Part shown: positions 13,501-25,500 of the stretch, one piece after another
Position numbering within the stretch: position 1 is the first letter of the stretch
How the letters are laid out: each line of letters starts with the position of its first letter
Assembly (NCBI RefSeq): GCF_950023065.1
Contig: NC_088677.1
Span: 70,271,469-70,335,468 of the forward strand
DNA: 64,000 nucleotides
Reading direction: 5' to 3'
From: Planococcus citri
Taxonomy: Eukaryota; Arthropoda; Insecta; Hemiptera; Pseudococcidae
Program-made: the position numbers and the translations under genes
Notes under the pieces: generated by a model
What the model saw: the letters and a program-made list of their open reading frames with translations, nothing else
What the model was told of the DNA's origin: nothing
Databases searched by the model: none

Positions 13501-16500
13501 CACAGTTTTGCGACAGCGTAAGTTGGGCGTTCAACTAACGTATTCACCCACATATTTTCAGCGTGCAAAAGCGAAATTGATGGGTGATAATACGCTGACG
13601 TATAATTGTGGTAAACCAAGCGTATCATTGACGTATTTTTGACGTAAATTAAGCGTCATTGCACGCAGAAAACCATCAAAATTTTGCCCATATTACTGTA
13701 TATTTCAGCATAAATCATTGTATGCTGGTGTATGAGCCAATGAAACGTCATACATACGTAATTTGATAAGGGATCTCCAATACTATAGAATGATCATATA
13801 ACTGTCGCATAAGCCATTGTATATTTTGTCGTATAAACCAGTGTACACTTGTCGTTTCAACGCCAGTTATAAGCCACTCAAAGATAGCTGACCAGATATT
13901 AAATTCACATTTATATAATTTTCTAAATTTAAATACTTACGAAAATTTCTTGCCTTGGCTGGGAATCGAACCCAGGACCTTTGGTTTAGTATACCATAAT
14001 CTTGTGCATGCAGCCATCACCTGGATATTATTATTTGGACACTAAACTTGTACTCATGTAAGAATAGGTATATGAATACCATGCACTCAACTACGATCCT
14101 ATGATGGAAACATCATATGCTCAAACGACAAAATCACCATTCACAAAAGTTGATGTTTTTGAAACGTCAGTATGCAGTGATTTAGTGCTTATTTAAGGCC
14201 AGGGACGTAGCGAAGTGACTTTTCTGGTTGGGGGGGGGGGGCAAAACCCCTAAGATTTTCAACTAATTTGACTGAAAATTCTCAACTTATTCGACTGAAA
14301 ATTCCCAAGCTGGGTGAAAAAAGAAGGTATTTAAGTTACATAAATTTTATCAATAGTTTCTTGGAATTGTGAAGTGTAAAACAAATCAAATTGGCCCGAG
14401 CGAAGCGAGGGCAAACGATTTTCAAAATTTACTGTAGTACAAACTGCAAATTTACGACAAAAATACCATATGCGTAAATTTGACGTATTTTAGGCTGATT
14501 GACAATGTCATATTTACTGCAATTTTTTGTCAGAATTACCCTGGCAAATTCGATGTTACTACGTCTCACCAACCATGGCGTATGTACCACAATTTAACGT
14601 TGCAAAAACTACATCTTAATGAAAGCGTTTTCCAAGAGTAAAAACTATGATTTAGTTACCACACATTTATGTCAATACTACTCGTCACAACTTTGGCGTA
14701 TAATTGACATACCTGTGATGCGAATTTACGTCGAAAATACGGCAGTTTTACTCTTGAAAAACGCTTTCATTAGATGTAGTTTTTGTCAATGTAAAATTGT
14801 GGTATGTATGCCATGGTTTTTGAGACGTAGTAACGTCAAATTTGTCAGGGTAATTCTGTCAAAAAATTGCAGTAAATGTGACATTGTTAATCTGACTAAA
14901 ATACGTCGAATTTACTCATAGTATTTTTGTGGTAAATTTGCAATTTTTACTGCATTGCGAGTACGTCAATTATACGCCAAAGTTGCGACAAGTAATTTTG
15001 ACGTACATGTGTGGTAACTAAATCATAACTTTTACTCTTGAAAAACGCTTTCATTAAGATATAGTTTTTTCAACGTAAAATTGTGGTATGTACGCCATGG
15101 TTTTTGAGACGTAGTAAGGTCAAATTTGTCAGGGTGATTCTGACAAAAAATTGCAGTAAATGTGACATCGTTAATCAGCCTAAAATACGTCGAATTTGCA
15201 CATAATAGTATTTTTGTGGTAAATTTGCAATTTTTACTGCATTGCGAGTACGTCAATTATACGCCAAAGTTGCGACGAGTAATTTTGACGTAAATGTGTG
15301 GTAACTAAATCATAATTTTTACTCTTGAAAAACGCTAATATTACTCCTCACAACTTTGACGTGTAATTGACGTACTTACGATGTAGTAAAAATTCCAAAT
15401 TTACGTCAAAAATACCTCATGCAAAATCAGACGTTTTTTCAGAGTTCAGTTCATGACGTATCAACCATAAAAATATCACAAAAATACTACGCGCGAATTC
15501 GATGTATTTTAGGCTAATTGATGATGTAGTATTTACAGCAATTTCTTGTCAAAATTACGTCTCCAAATTCGACGTTAATACGTCTTACAAAACCATGCCG
15601 TATGTACCATAAGTTTACGTTGAAAATACTACATCCTAATGAAAGCATTTTTCAAGAGTAAAAATGATGATGTAGGTACGACACATTTACATCAAAATTA
15701 CTCCTCGCAACTTTGGCGTAAAGTTGACGTACTCGCAAAATAGTAAAAAGTGCAAATTTACGTCAAAAATACTACTCGCAATATCGCAGTATTTTGAGCG
15801 AACGTAAAATTGCCGTGTATACGACTATTATACCACAATTTTATCATGGTTTTTATGGCGTTTTTTAGGCGTTTGTTACGTCAGCGTACCTATCAGCGTA
15901 AAAGGCCTCACGGGAAGGAGAGAGTTTTTCTTTTCCAATTTTATTGGACTCCTTAGTTTTGGTTCACCCTTTACCTAAGTTACTTCATTGTCAGAAATTT
16001 CTGAAAATTCATGCAATTGAAGTTAAATCAGCCTGAGTGAAGCGAGGGCAATAGCCTTGAAAAATATAGTTCGAAAAGTGAAATAACATCAGTGATTTGC
16101 AGTCATACAAGTCATACTTTTGCCCAAAAATCACTTGAAAGAATTTCAATTTCAATTTCAATTTCATGTTTAAGTTGAAAACTAATGATGTAAATTTTAA
16201 AAAAAAAAATTTTATGATAAAAGTAGGTAATCAAATTTGAATTTTTTTTAGTTTGAAAAATGTTTTCATCTTTATGTAAGATGAATGTTGAAACTGAAAA
16301 TTTTAAAAAATTTCGTTTTTTATAATAAAAATAATCAAATTTGAATTTTTTTAGCATGAAAATGTATCTTTTTCCGCTACAGTTACTTCTAAGAAAGGAC
16401 TTACAAAAATACAAACTTGGTCGTACTATAAAAGCCATACTTTTTACTAAAGTGGTTCTGTAATCACTTCAAAATGTTCAAATTCCAACGACAGATTGTT

Positions 16501-19500
16501 TGTTAGGGCATCTTTTTTTAAAAACAAGAGTAATACATAAATCGTGAGGGCAAAGCGAGAGCAAAAGCTTTTGAAAATTCACCTTTCTCCAGAAGTATTG
16601 AGTAACAATGTGAGAAATCAATCTTTCAACCCACAACGTTTTTAAAACTTTGAGGAAATATTTCCCAAGTGCAGTACCTGACCTATACTGTCAGATTAGT
16701 CAGAGAATGGAATAAATGATTCAGTCTGAGCAAAGTGAGAGCGCAAGTTTTCAGAAATTTATAAATTCAAGGAGTAAAAAACAATTTTTCTTGGGTGTTG
16801 AAAAATTGCCGAGGCTTATTTGCTGAGTAAATATGAATTATTTTCATAATTTCAAAATTTCTCCAAAGATGACATTTCCATTTCCATAACTTTTCCATGA
16901 AGAACGGAATTTCTTGACGTTTTCCAGAAAATGAACATATTCTTTTTTTAAAAAACTGATTTTTTGAAAAACGTTTCGTGAATGAAAGCTAATTTATTCG
17001 CAATCGTTTCCAATCCCCTCCTCTCCCCCTCCCAAAAAAATTCTAAATGGTTGGTATTACTTTATCAACCAGAGCTGAGGTGACTTGATAGTTGGTATTG
17101 ATATGAATCATGGGGGTCTATAATATACTAGTGATACCCCCATCTACTTTTCATTCGGCAACATCCGAGTCAGTGATGTGAGAGACCGCACGGGGGCAGG
17201 GAGGAATGAGGTATCTAATGTAGATTGTGCACACATATACAGGTAGATTACGCGCATGTATGTAACCGGAAACCAGTCAGCTTGGCTTTCTTTCGCGTGC
17301 ATTTATTAATTAATAACGAACCGACGACGACGAAGCATGGGGAATGAACGAAAAAATGAAAAAAAAATAATATGATAAATAATGAAAGAAATATTCGTAC
17401 ATCGAGGTCTATAGCCTATATCGCGTATATGTATGTACAGTGCAGTGGGCTAATTTCACTGGAGGAAAACTCGTCAAGCGAATAGATTCGCTTCTTCTAA
17501 TAAGACGTTTAAATGTTCACCTTGGGTGCACTTGGCAGTCGACGAATATACTACAGCCGAGTACGAGTATGAGTAGGTATAAGCGCATAGGGTACCATTT
17601 CTATGTACTCGCGTGCTCATCGTACCTTATCATAAAATATGCCCCCCGAATGAGGAGTCTTCACTATTCAGTTTCTTGATATGAGTTTAGCTTTCGACAC
17701 GTATTCTCTTTCGATCACCTGTATCGTTGTTTGTTTATTTATCTATTGGTTGGTTTAGCGAATTCGGTCTTGTGTGGTCTAATTGCGAGCTGTTGTCGCG
17801 AATCGCCAATTTTTCAGTGTCGGGTATCATAGTGATAGTGTTGGTGTTCTCGATGGTATCTGGAATTTGCCGAATTGCCACGTCTGCTGCAAAATTCGAC
17901 GATGCTGCGTGTAGTATGTTGTGAGTGCTGCTTACTCTGCTGTCACGTCTTTGAGGAAGCTACGCCGCTGTACCGCTCCAGGATTACAATTTGAGCCTTC
18001 ATTATACTCGTATATTTGAGTAATTTCGATCATTGCGAACGATGCACGAGTCAACGATGAAGTTTATTGATAACGCGCCGAGTCTCGCTGGTCTCTCCGT
18101 CTACATTTACAATCGTCCGCGTGTCTGCAGTAATAACAACAACTTACCAAAAAAAAAAAAAAAATGACCGTACACAAAACGTAATTTAAATAGGGTCATT
18201 ATTTCGACCATTTAGGAAGACGAAGCGAGGCGAGGCTTACGTAATTGCACCATCGAATCCGTATCGCATCGCCTCGCTAGTAATTGACCGTCATTTGACT
18301 ACCAAATGCGGCAGAGGCGTTCGCGCTGGCGCTTCATTAACGCCTGTCGTCGTGTGCCGAATGACCGACGAGACGAGATTTACATTCTTTCGTCTCGACC
18401 ATGTCTGTGTGCTGTGTGGCTTTGTCCAAAATTTTGATTTTTAACCGATATGGCGGCTGTAAAGGTCTATGAAATTAAATTACCCAGATGACTGTCAAAG
18501 TTCACGTTTTTCATGGAAAAAAATTACAAATAAAGTTGATGAGAAATCGTCATTTTCGCGAATTACCATTTTTCAGGGTATCTAACAAGTAGTGAAAAAG
18601 TAGGTAGTGATTTTAAAAATGGATAGTGAAAGTGGTGAAAAAGTAGTGAATTTAGTCAAAAAGGTAGTGAAAAAAAATGAAAAAATGAAATTAAAATTTG
18701 ATGAAATTGGCAACAGTGTTGGAATATGTGGTGACGTTAGTTTGGCCGGTGAATTTTCTTCCAGTTTCAATTTTGTATCGAGAATTTTCCTGTAAAAAAT
18801 TTGACGTTGTTAGTCTTTGTGTGTGTGTGTGGGGGGGGGGGGGTCGAGTTGAAAGCTTTTTGAAAATTTGGTTGAAAAAAGTAGCGAAAAAGTGGTGATT
18901 TTTTCAGAAAAAATTCCGTGAGATACCATGTCTTTTTTTGGTTTTTTGTTTTCTAACTCGATCCCACTTTGCGAACCCCTAGTTCAATCCCATGAATGGT
19001 GAAGTGGGTTTAAAAATTTTCAGGGTAGTTTCCCTCCCTCTCGAAGTGAACTTTTTCCGCAATTTTCGTCAAAATCCAGGAATGTTTGTTTGTTCTTGCA
19101 TTACTTACGAGTACCATAGTATTTGTTTTCATTTATTTAAAATAAAAATTCTCAACTTATGAATGGAAAATTAATGCGAAAATGGTGGAGAAGGAGGGGA
19201 GAATGGGGAAGCAACAAAAAACATCTCAAATCAGCTGTTCGATAATTCCTATATTTTATGTGTTCAAAAACGATTAAAACCACTCTTCAAAAAAATTTTT
19301 TGAGAGATTTTTGATACTGGCCTTTTTTTTAAATTTGAAAAAATATGTACCAAAAATACTAGATACATATAGCTTTAGGTCGACATTTTGACGAAGAAGT
19401 CCAGCCTGCAATGATTTTAGATTTAGAGTGATGTAAAACCGGTTTCTGGGTACTATCCTGAAAAACCTGGAAAAGTCAGGGAATTTCGTAATTTTTACGC

Positions 19501-22500
19501 AGAAACCCTGGAATTTTGAAAAAACGATCAATTGCAAATTTCGAGTAGGATACAAATTTACAAGAGCTTTCGCCCTCGCTTGGGCCTCTTCTGTTTTCTG
19601 TTTCAAAATCAACTTCTTTATATTATAAAAAAAACAAAAAACAAAAAACATTATTCCCATTTTAAAATTTAAAACCCCGAAAAAGAAACTCTTCGAATTG
19701 AAAAATCCTCGTTTTTCGAAATAAAAATTTTCATTGTTTCTCACATTTAAGGCCTCCAAAAATCCGAAAAAAAATAAAAATTTTCATAATCACTCTTATT
19801 GTACTTATTCTTGGTTCTGTCAGTCAAAATTATTCTCCATTTTTTGGTTTTTAATTATCATTCGGTATTTTTGTGCCCAATCAACCCCCCCCCCCACTCT
19901 AGATAATGGGGAGCGCGACGCCATCCACTGCTTTCATGTTTGATTTTTTTTTTTAAATTAAAAAATTAGTTAATAATCAATGTTTGACTGTTTTTATATC
20001 CGAAGAATTACGTATCCAGTTCTAAGAAAAACTTATGACAAAAAATTACTCCGCCCCCCCCCCCTAGGGAAACTTTTTCTTTAACGTATGGGGTAAGTAT
20101 AGAAAATTAGAAGAAATAGTCTGGAAAACCTGGAAAATGACTTGCCAAAAATAATGGACACTCTGCTGAGTTATTCAAAATTTCCTTTTGAACGTTCGGG
20201 CTAAAATACAGTGCATAAAAAAATTCTATCAATCCACAGAAATTTCAAAATTTTTGACCAATATGAAAAATTAATGACTGAAATAGAAATTCATTGCATG
20301 AAAAACACGATTTATTCGTATAGGAGATATAATGAGAGGGGGGGGTTGGGTGGACAAACTTTTTCTGACTCAAAAATTCTGTTTTGATCTTCCAAAGATG
20401 TATTGCGAATTTTGAGCGATAGGGACGAAAAATTGCAAAAATGTTGTAAGAGGTGGTGATTATCGACAAACCGGTTTAATTTTCAAACGCATCGCCTTCA
20501 TTTTTGAATGAGCCTCTTCTCTCAAAAGTAGACCCTTCAATCCTCCTTTTTTACCAATTTGTGGGTTAGAAATACATGGAGATGAATCTGACGTAGAGTA
20601 TCATTCAACGTTGAATCAGCTCACTTTTGAATTTAGGGCCTCCGATTCGGCTTAAATTTTTCTCTAAGTTTCTTGCATTGAGAATAACGAAGGAATGTCG
20701 CTATTATTAGTGCCTCAATCGTCTTTGGGGATGGTGGGGGTGTCTTTTTTCAGAAGTTGAATTTTCTCTTGGGACTGCTGTAATTTGGAAAAAAAAACAA
20801 TTTGCAGCGTTTCAAAGGTGATTTAGGGCCAGTTGCAATTGAAAGATAAAAAAGGTAGTTGGCACGATTGTCATTTGAACGATGAAAATTGGTTTAAGAA
20901 TGACAATTTACTCGTAGGTGGTAAGCACAGCATTTTTAAAAGATAGAAAAAAGTGTTAGCATAAAATTTTACATTCATAAAAGAAGGCGTTGGCACTACA
21001 AATTTTTCTGTGAGATGAGCAGGTCTTTTTTGGTCACTTCTTTTTTGGGAGGGACACTAATTTTCGAAGGTTGTAAGTCTATAATTTTTTGTACCCCCTC
21101 CCCACGCTAAGCATCCATTAAAAAGTCCTCTTTTTGTTCCAAAATTGCCAAACAAAAGTCCTGTTTTTTTTCAAATTTGCTTATAAGGTTCTGTTTTTTT
21201 TGTTTTTTGCCAAATTTGTCCAATGTATAGGTAAGTCAAAAGGTGTCAATTTTTTGGCGAAAATAGTCGAAAAGCGTCAATTGTTGGCAAAATAGTCAAG
21301 AAGTGTCCATTCCATTTTTTTCAAAATTTTCAAAAAATGCTCATTTCTGGTAAAATTGTCAAGAAAGGCCAATTTTTTCCAAAATTGTCAATCAGTATTG
21401 TTCTTGCCAAGATTACTGAAAAAATCATGTTTTTTCTAGAGTTGTTACAAAATTTACGTTTTTTATCAAAATCATCAGAAAGTGTCAATTTTTGCATTTT
21501 TTACAATTTACTTCGAAAATTCTAAATCTCCGCGGATGGAGTTCCAATTTGTAGAAAAATACCGAAAAAAACATTTTTACTGACACTTCCTACCCAACAT
21601 GGTAAAAAATGGTTTTTCAAAAATGACTCTGCTTTGATTAACCCTTGTGTAGTCGCCCTCCTTTTATTTTTCTAGAGTACTTGAAATATTTCTAGGTAAT
21701 CCTAATCTCTCACCACAATTCCTATCAAATTTTTGTAAAAATTCCACGATCATGGTTTTTTTTTCACTTCAATTCCATCCAAATGTTTTTCTCATCGTCA
21801 GATAGGAATCGTTTTCTAAATTTCGAATCTCAAACTGTATAACGAAAACTGTAATCGATTACCATATCGACTTGATTCTTATACGGCCTCATCTTCGGGA
21901 ATGATTTTCTTCCAAAATGAAATCGGACTAATGGATCGTTTCGAAAATTGATGTTCGAATGTGAAGGTAAAAATGGATAGACAGATAGATACACATACGA
22001 GTTGATAAATGGATAGATAACGACAGAGTAGTCGTTTCCATTGATAGGTACCAATACCTTTACCTACTACCTATACTAATCTAACCAGGTATACCATAGA
22101 AAGATTGAGGTATACTCGTTAAACGTCGAATAGTTCTTCATTTTGATGAAAAATAAAGCGCGGCAATTAAAATCAATCGATGCGTTAAAAAACAGGCCTC
22201 GCCTCGCGTTACTCATTTCAACTACTTTCACTATTTCGAAGAATGTTTGGAGCGCGTGAAAAATTTACATGTCGAGTAAAATTTTAGCGGCTTAACGGCT
22301 GCTCATTACGATTACCTAGAGTGTACAGACGATGTCGAGTCTATGGTCTATCTCTATTCTATGGCATTTTGACGCTGATCGAATTCGTATAGTTTGTACT
22401 TTTCGAATGAATGAAGCCGAGTCATCTTTTATTTTAGAAGTACCTACCTACGTAGGTACGTACATACTACTCGTGTAATGCACAATATACGCAAAAATGA

Positions 22501-25500
22501 AGCTGCGATTAATTAATCTCAATTTTCTACGTAGGTACATTTTACAAGGCGATAAATCAAACGCCATTGCTATCGTCGTCGCCATCGTTGGAATTCTTAT
22601 CAGCAACAGGTTGATAGCGAGAATTCCAAGTTGAACGGAATTGTTTTTGTACGTGTACGTTAACCTAGGTCGTTGCTCGAGGTCGTGAGAAATATAATGA
22701 CGAGTTGATTGTTTTGATTGGAAATAAAACCGATACGATACAGTTAGAGACGATTTTCGGTTTTCGATGATACAGTTGATGAATAGTTGATTGCCTTTAA
22801 GTAATTGCTTTTGCATTTTGTTTCAATTTTTTCTACTGTTCAGGTATTTGGATTCTTCTATTATTTTACTCGTCTTCTGCATAATTTGAGGCGAAAATCA
22901 CGAGGAACTTATTAAATTAGAACACATTTTTTGGGCAATTGCGAATTAATGTTCTCGAGATGATTTCGTGAACTTTTTTTGGTGGTGATTTAGGATGAAT
23001 TTTTTGATGGCGACTCAGTTTGGAATTCGTGACTTCGGACGGTTTTTTTTTCGTACGTAGATATTATGTAGGTGAGGAATTTCGTTGATTTTTTTAGTTG
23101 GCTTTCGGAATAAATTTTCAAGACGTGAATCAAAATATCATTTTTGAAATTCAGTTCGAAGTTTTTTTTTGTGATTTTAAAATTAATTTTTTTATTGTGA
23201 TTTCAAATGTATTTAATTTCATGTGGAGCTTTGAAATGATTTTTTTGGAGTCGATTTAGAATGAACGATTTCAAATCAAGTTTCTTCAGCGATGATTCAA
23301 AATAATCTGCAAAATAAATTTTTCGGTCCAATATAAAATTAAATGTTTAGTGTGTTGATTTTGAATTTTTTTCAATTTAATTGTGAATTTTTTCGGAATA
23401 TTTTGAGTACATTTTTTCGTGGTTTCATAGAATAATTTTTTGGTGGCGATGTAGGATTTTTTAGGATTACAATTTGATTTTTGATAAGTCCAGAATTTTT
23501 CTGCTGTGATCAAAACTCTCATTAGCTTTTCAATTTTCCTGACTATACTGGTGCCCCCTCTACCTCTCAACTCGGACGTTGAGGAGATATCGTAATTTTT
23601 TCATGAACATAATTTTTAAAAAATTCAATTTCTCAGCAGTTGAGTTGAAAATTCCAAGATTATATTTCTGCTGTCAGCTCTTTTCACGCTCTGGAATCAG
23701 GATTAGGATCCCTGGAACTGCTTGGTACAGTGGCGTATCTTCCCCAGACTTGGCCAGTCGTAGACGTGGTTCAATTCAACACCGAAATTTACTCAATGGT
23801 GTTTTTTTGATACACCCTCAGGTAGCTGGTATCTCGACTCGATACATCCAGTCGATTTGCGTTGATAAGCCTGTGCACGGTGAAAAATCAACGAAAATGC
23901 TGCCAATGTTATTCGAATTCGGTTAACTGGTTAGAGAACCGAAATGGACGATGACAATTTTTGGGTCGAAAGCGAATGCTCGATACCCGGAGAAAGAAAA
24001 GCACTCAAACGTAAATACACTGGAGGCAGCGGAGGGCTTTTCAAATGGAAAGAGTGGCACTTTCGAACGCCAAATCGTGGACGTTACGATGTCACGCAGC
24101 AGCGCACCGTCTCAGTTCGTAAAATAGCCTCGGCCATATTTTGGTTTTGCCCGGGAGCAGCTCCAGCTGCTTTTCGGAAAAAATCATCTCGACGAGACTC
24201 GACTTGCGAAGATGAACGATTCGAAACGCGTTATGGAGATTGTCCGCAGACCCTGCGAGAAGCTCGGATAAGTAATCGTATGCGAGCGGCTGATGAGCAG
24301 ACCAGCTCTTCGCTGCCTGTGCCGTTGCCTGTGCCACAGCATACGACGACGACATCGTCGTCATTTGGCAGAACTTTCACTAAGAAACTTTTTCGAAGGA
24401 AATATCGGCCTTCTTTGGGTACCATTCGTGGTTTGTTCGAGCCTTATGAAAGTTTTTTGAAAGCGGTTAGTATAAATGGATACCTATTCGTATAGTTCTG
24501 AAATCTGAAGTCTTACACAAATATCTTAGATATGTATTACACAAAATCACTGGTGAGTACTGTGCACAATCTCGAGAGAAAATGGCCCGATGAAAAGAAA
24601 TCTTGGTTGTCGTTTGGTCGGAAGTACGGTTTATGTCGAATATGCCTACATAAGTAATAGGTATCTGATATCCTAGTGAAATAATGCCCCCTGCAGAGCG
24701 TTCCCATCGTATTTCACGTACCAATACCTACGACAGTCGTAGCCCACGGTCGCAGTCTCGAATTGCATCGTATCCAAATCTATGATGACCAGTTTGACGA
24801 CCTTCCAAATTAATACATACATCATCGATGCGGAAAGATCGACCATAACTCATGCCATGTGGTAGTGTTCTTTGAAGCCCTCAAGTTGTAAAAAATTCAA
24901 AAAATGTGGAAAAATTCCACCTCTCAGATCTTCTTTTGTAAAAAGTAGGAAAAAATCAAGAGAAAAATAATAATGAATCGAAGTCAATGCACATTTTTCA
25001 TGAAATTTTCAATTTTTGCGTCAGAATTTTTCAAGATACTTCCCTCTCCACTGGGTCATTCAAATAATGTTCATCTCCTTGTATGGAACCCTTCTCCCCA
25101 ATGTCGATATGAAAGTTAATTGTCCACAAATACATCAATACAAATTACCAACCTTGATCAAATTTCCAAAGATTTCTCAAATTTAGAAAATGATGTTGAC
25201 GATATTGTGGATGTATTAATTGTTGATGTCAAATTTTGTGACTGTGTTGATGCTGCTTTTAGTTCAAGCAATGGCCACTTTTGATAAAATCATTTTTGGA
25301 AAAAATTTCAAATTTTGAAACTAAAATTATATAACTTTGCGTAGCAGGAGACCAGGAGATTGATGTAAATTTTGATGTCAATGTCAATCCATCCATATCA
25401 ATCACATTTGGTTTGGATCCCGCATGTCAATGTAAATTTTGGCCCTGTGTTGAGCCAATTGTTGCCATGAATGTCAATCAACATTGGTCAACAATTAGTT

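Larger units (their letters stand above)
13187..15914. mobile_element. Multi-palindromic (foldback) element, 2.7 kb
   Basis: It opens with CCCGTGAGGC (13187-13196) and closes with its inverse GCCTCACGGG (15905-15914). Inside are (a) a 226-bp near-perfect hairpin, 13195-13420 with 13437-13662; (b) a unit of about 285 bp starting TTTTACTCTTGAAAAACGC, in tandem at 14746 and 15030 with a partial at 15317; (c) inverse copies at about 14440-14645 and 15350-15790. The words TTACGTC and GACGTAA recur dozens of times. No transposase ORF is seen. No convincing target duplication flanks it, so the superfamily is unknown. Confidence 0.65.

Noticed and set aside
13374..13628. ORFs on both strands that encode nearly the same peptide as 13190-13483
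   Set aside because: The identical peptides result from the inverted repeat, not from duplicated genes.
14206..14260. CAGGGACGTAGCGAAG, a hAT-like terminal sequence followed by a G-tract
   Set aside because: I could not find the opposite end or a target duplication, so no element can be delimited.
19274..19759. 161-codon - strand ORF
   Set aside because: AT-rich low-complexity sequence, no domain, no splice context.
22448..22816. 122-codon - strand ORF
   Set aside because: No domain and no supporting context; length is compatible with chance in this composition.
24092..24425. - strand ORFs over the candidate alternative exon
   Set aside because: Mirror frames of the GC-richer block; the + strand frame has the stop-bounded ATG and a phase-compatible donor.
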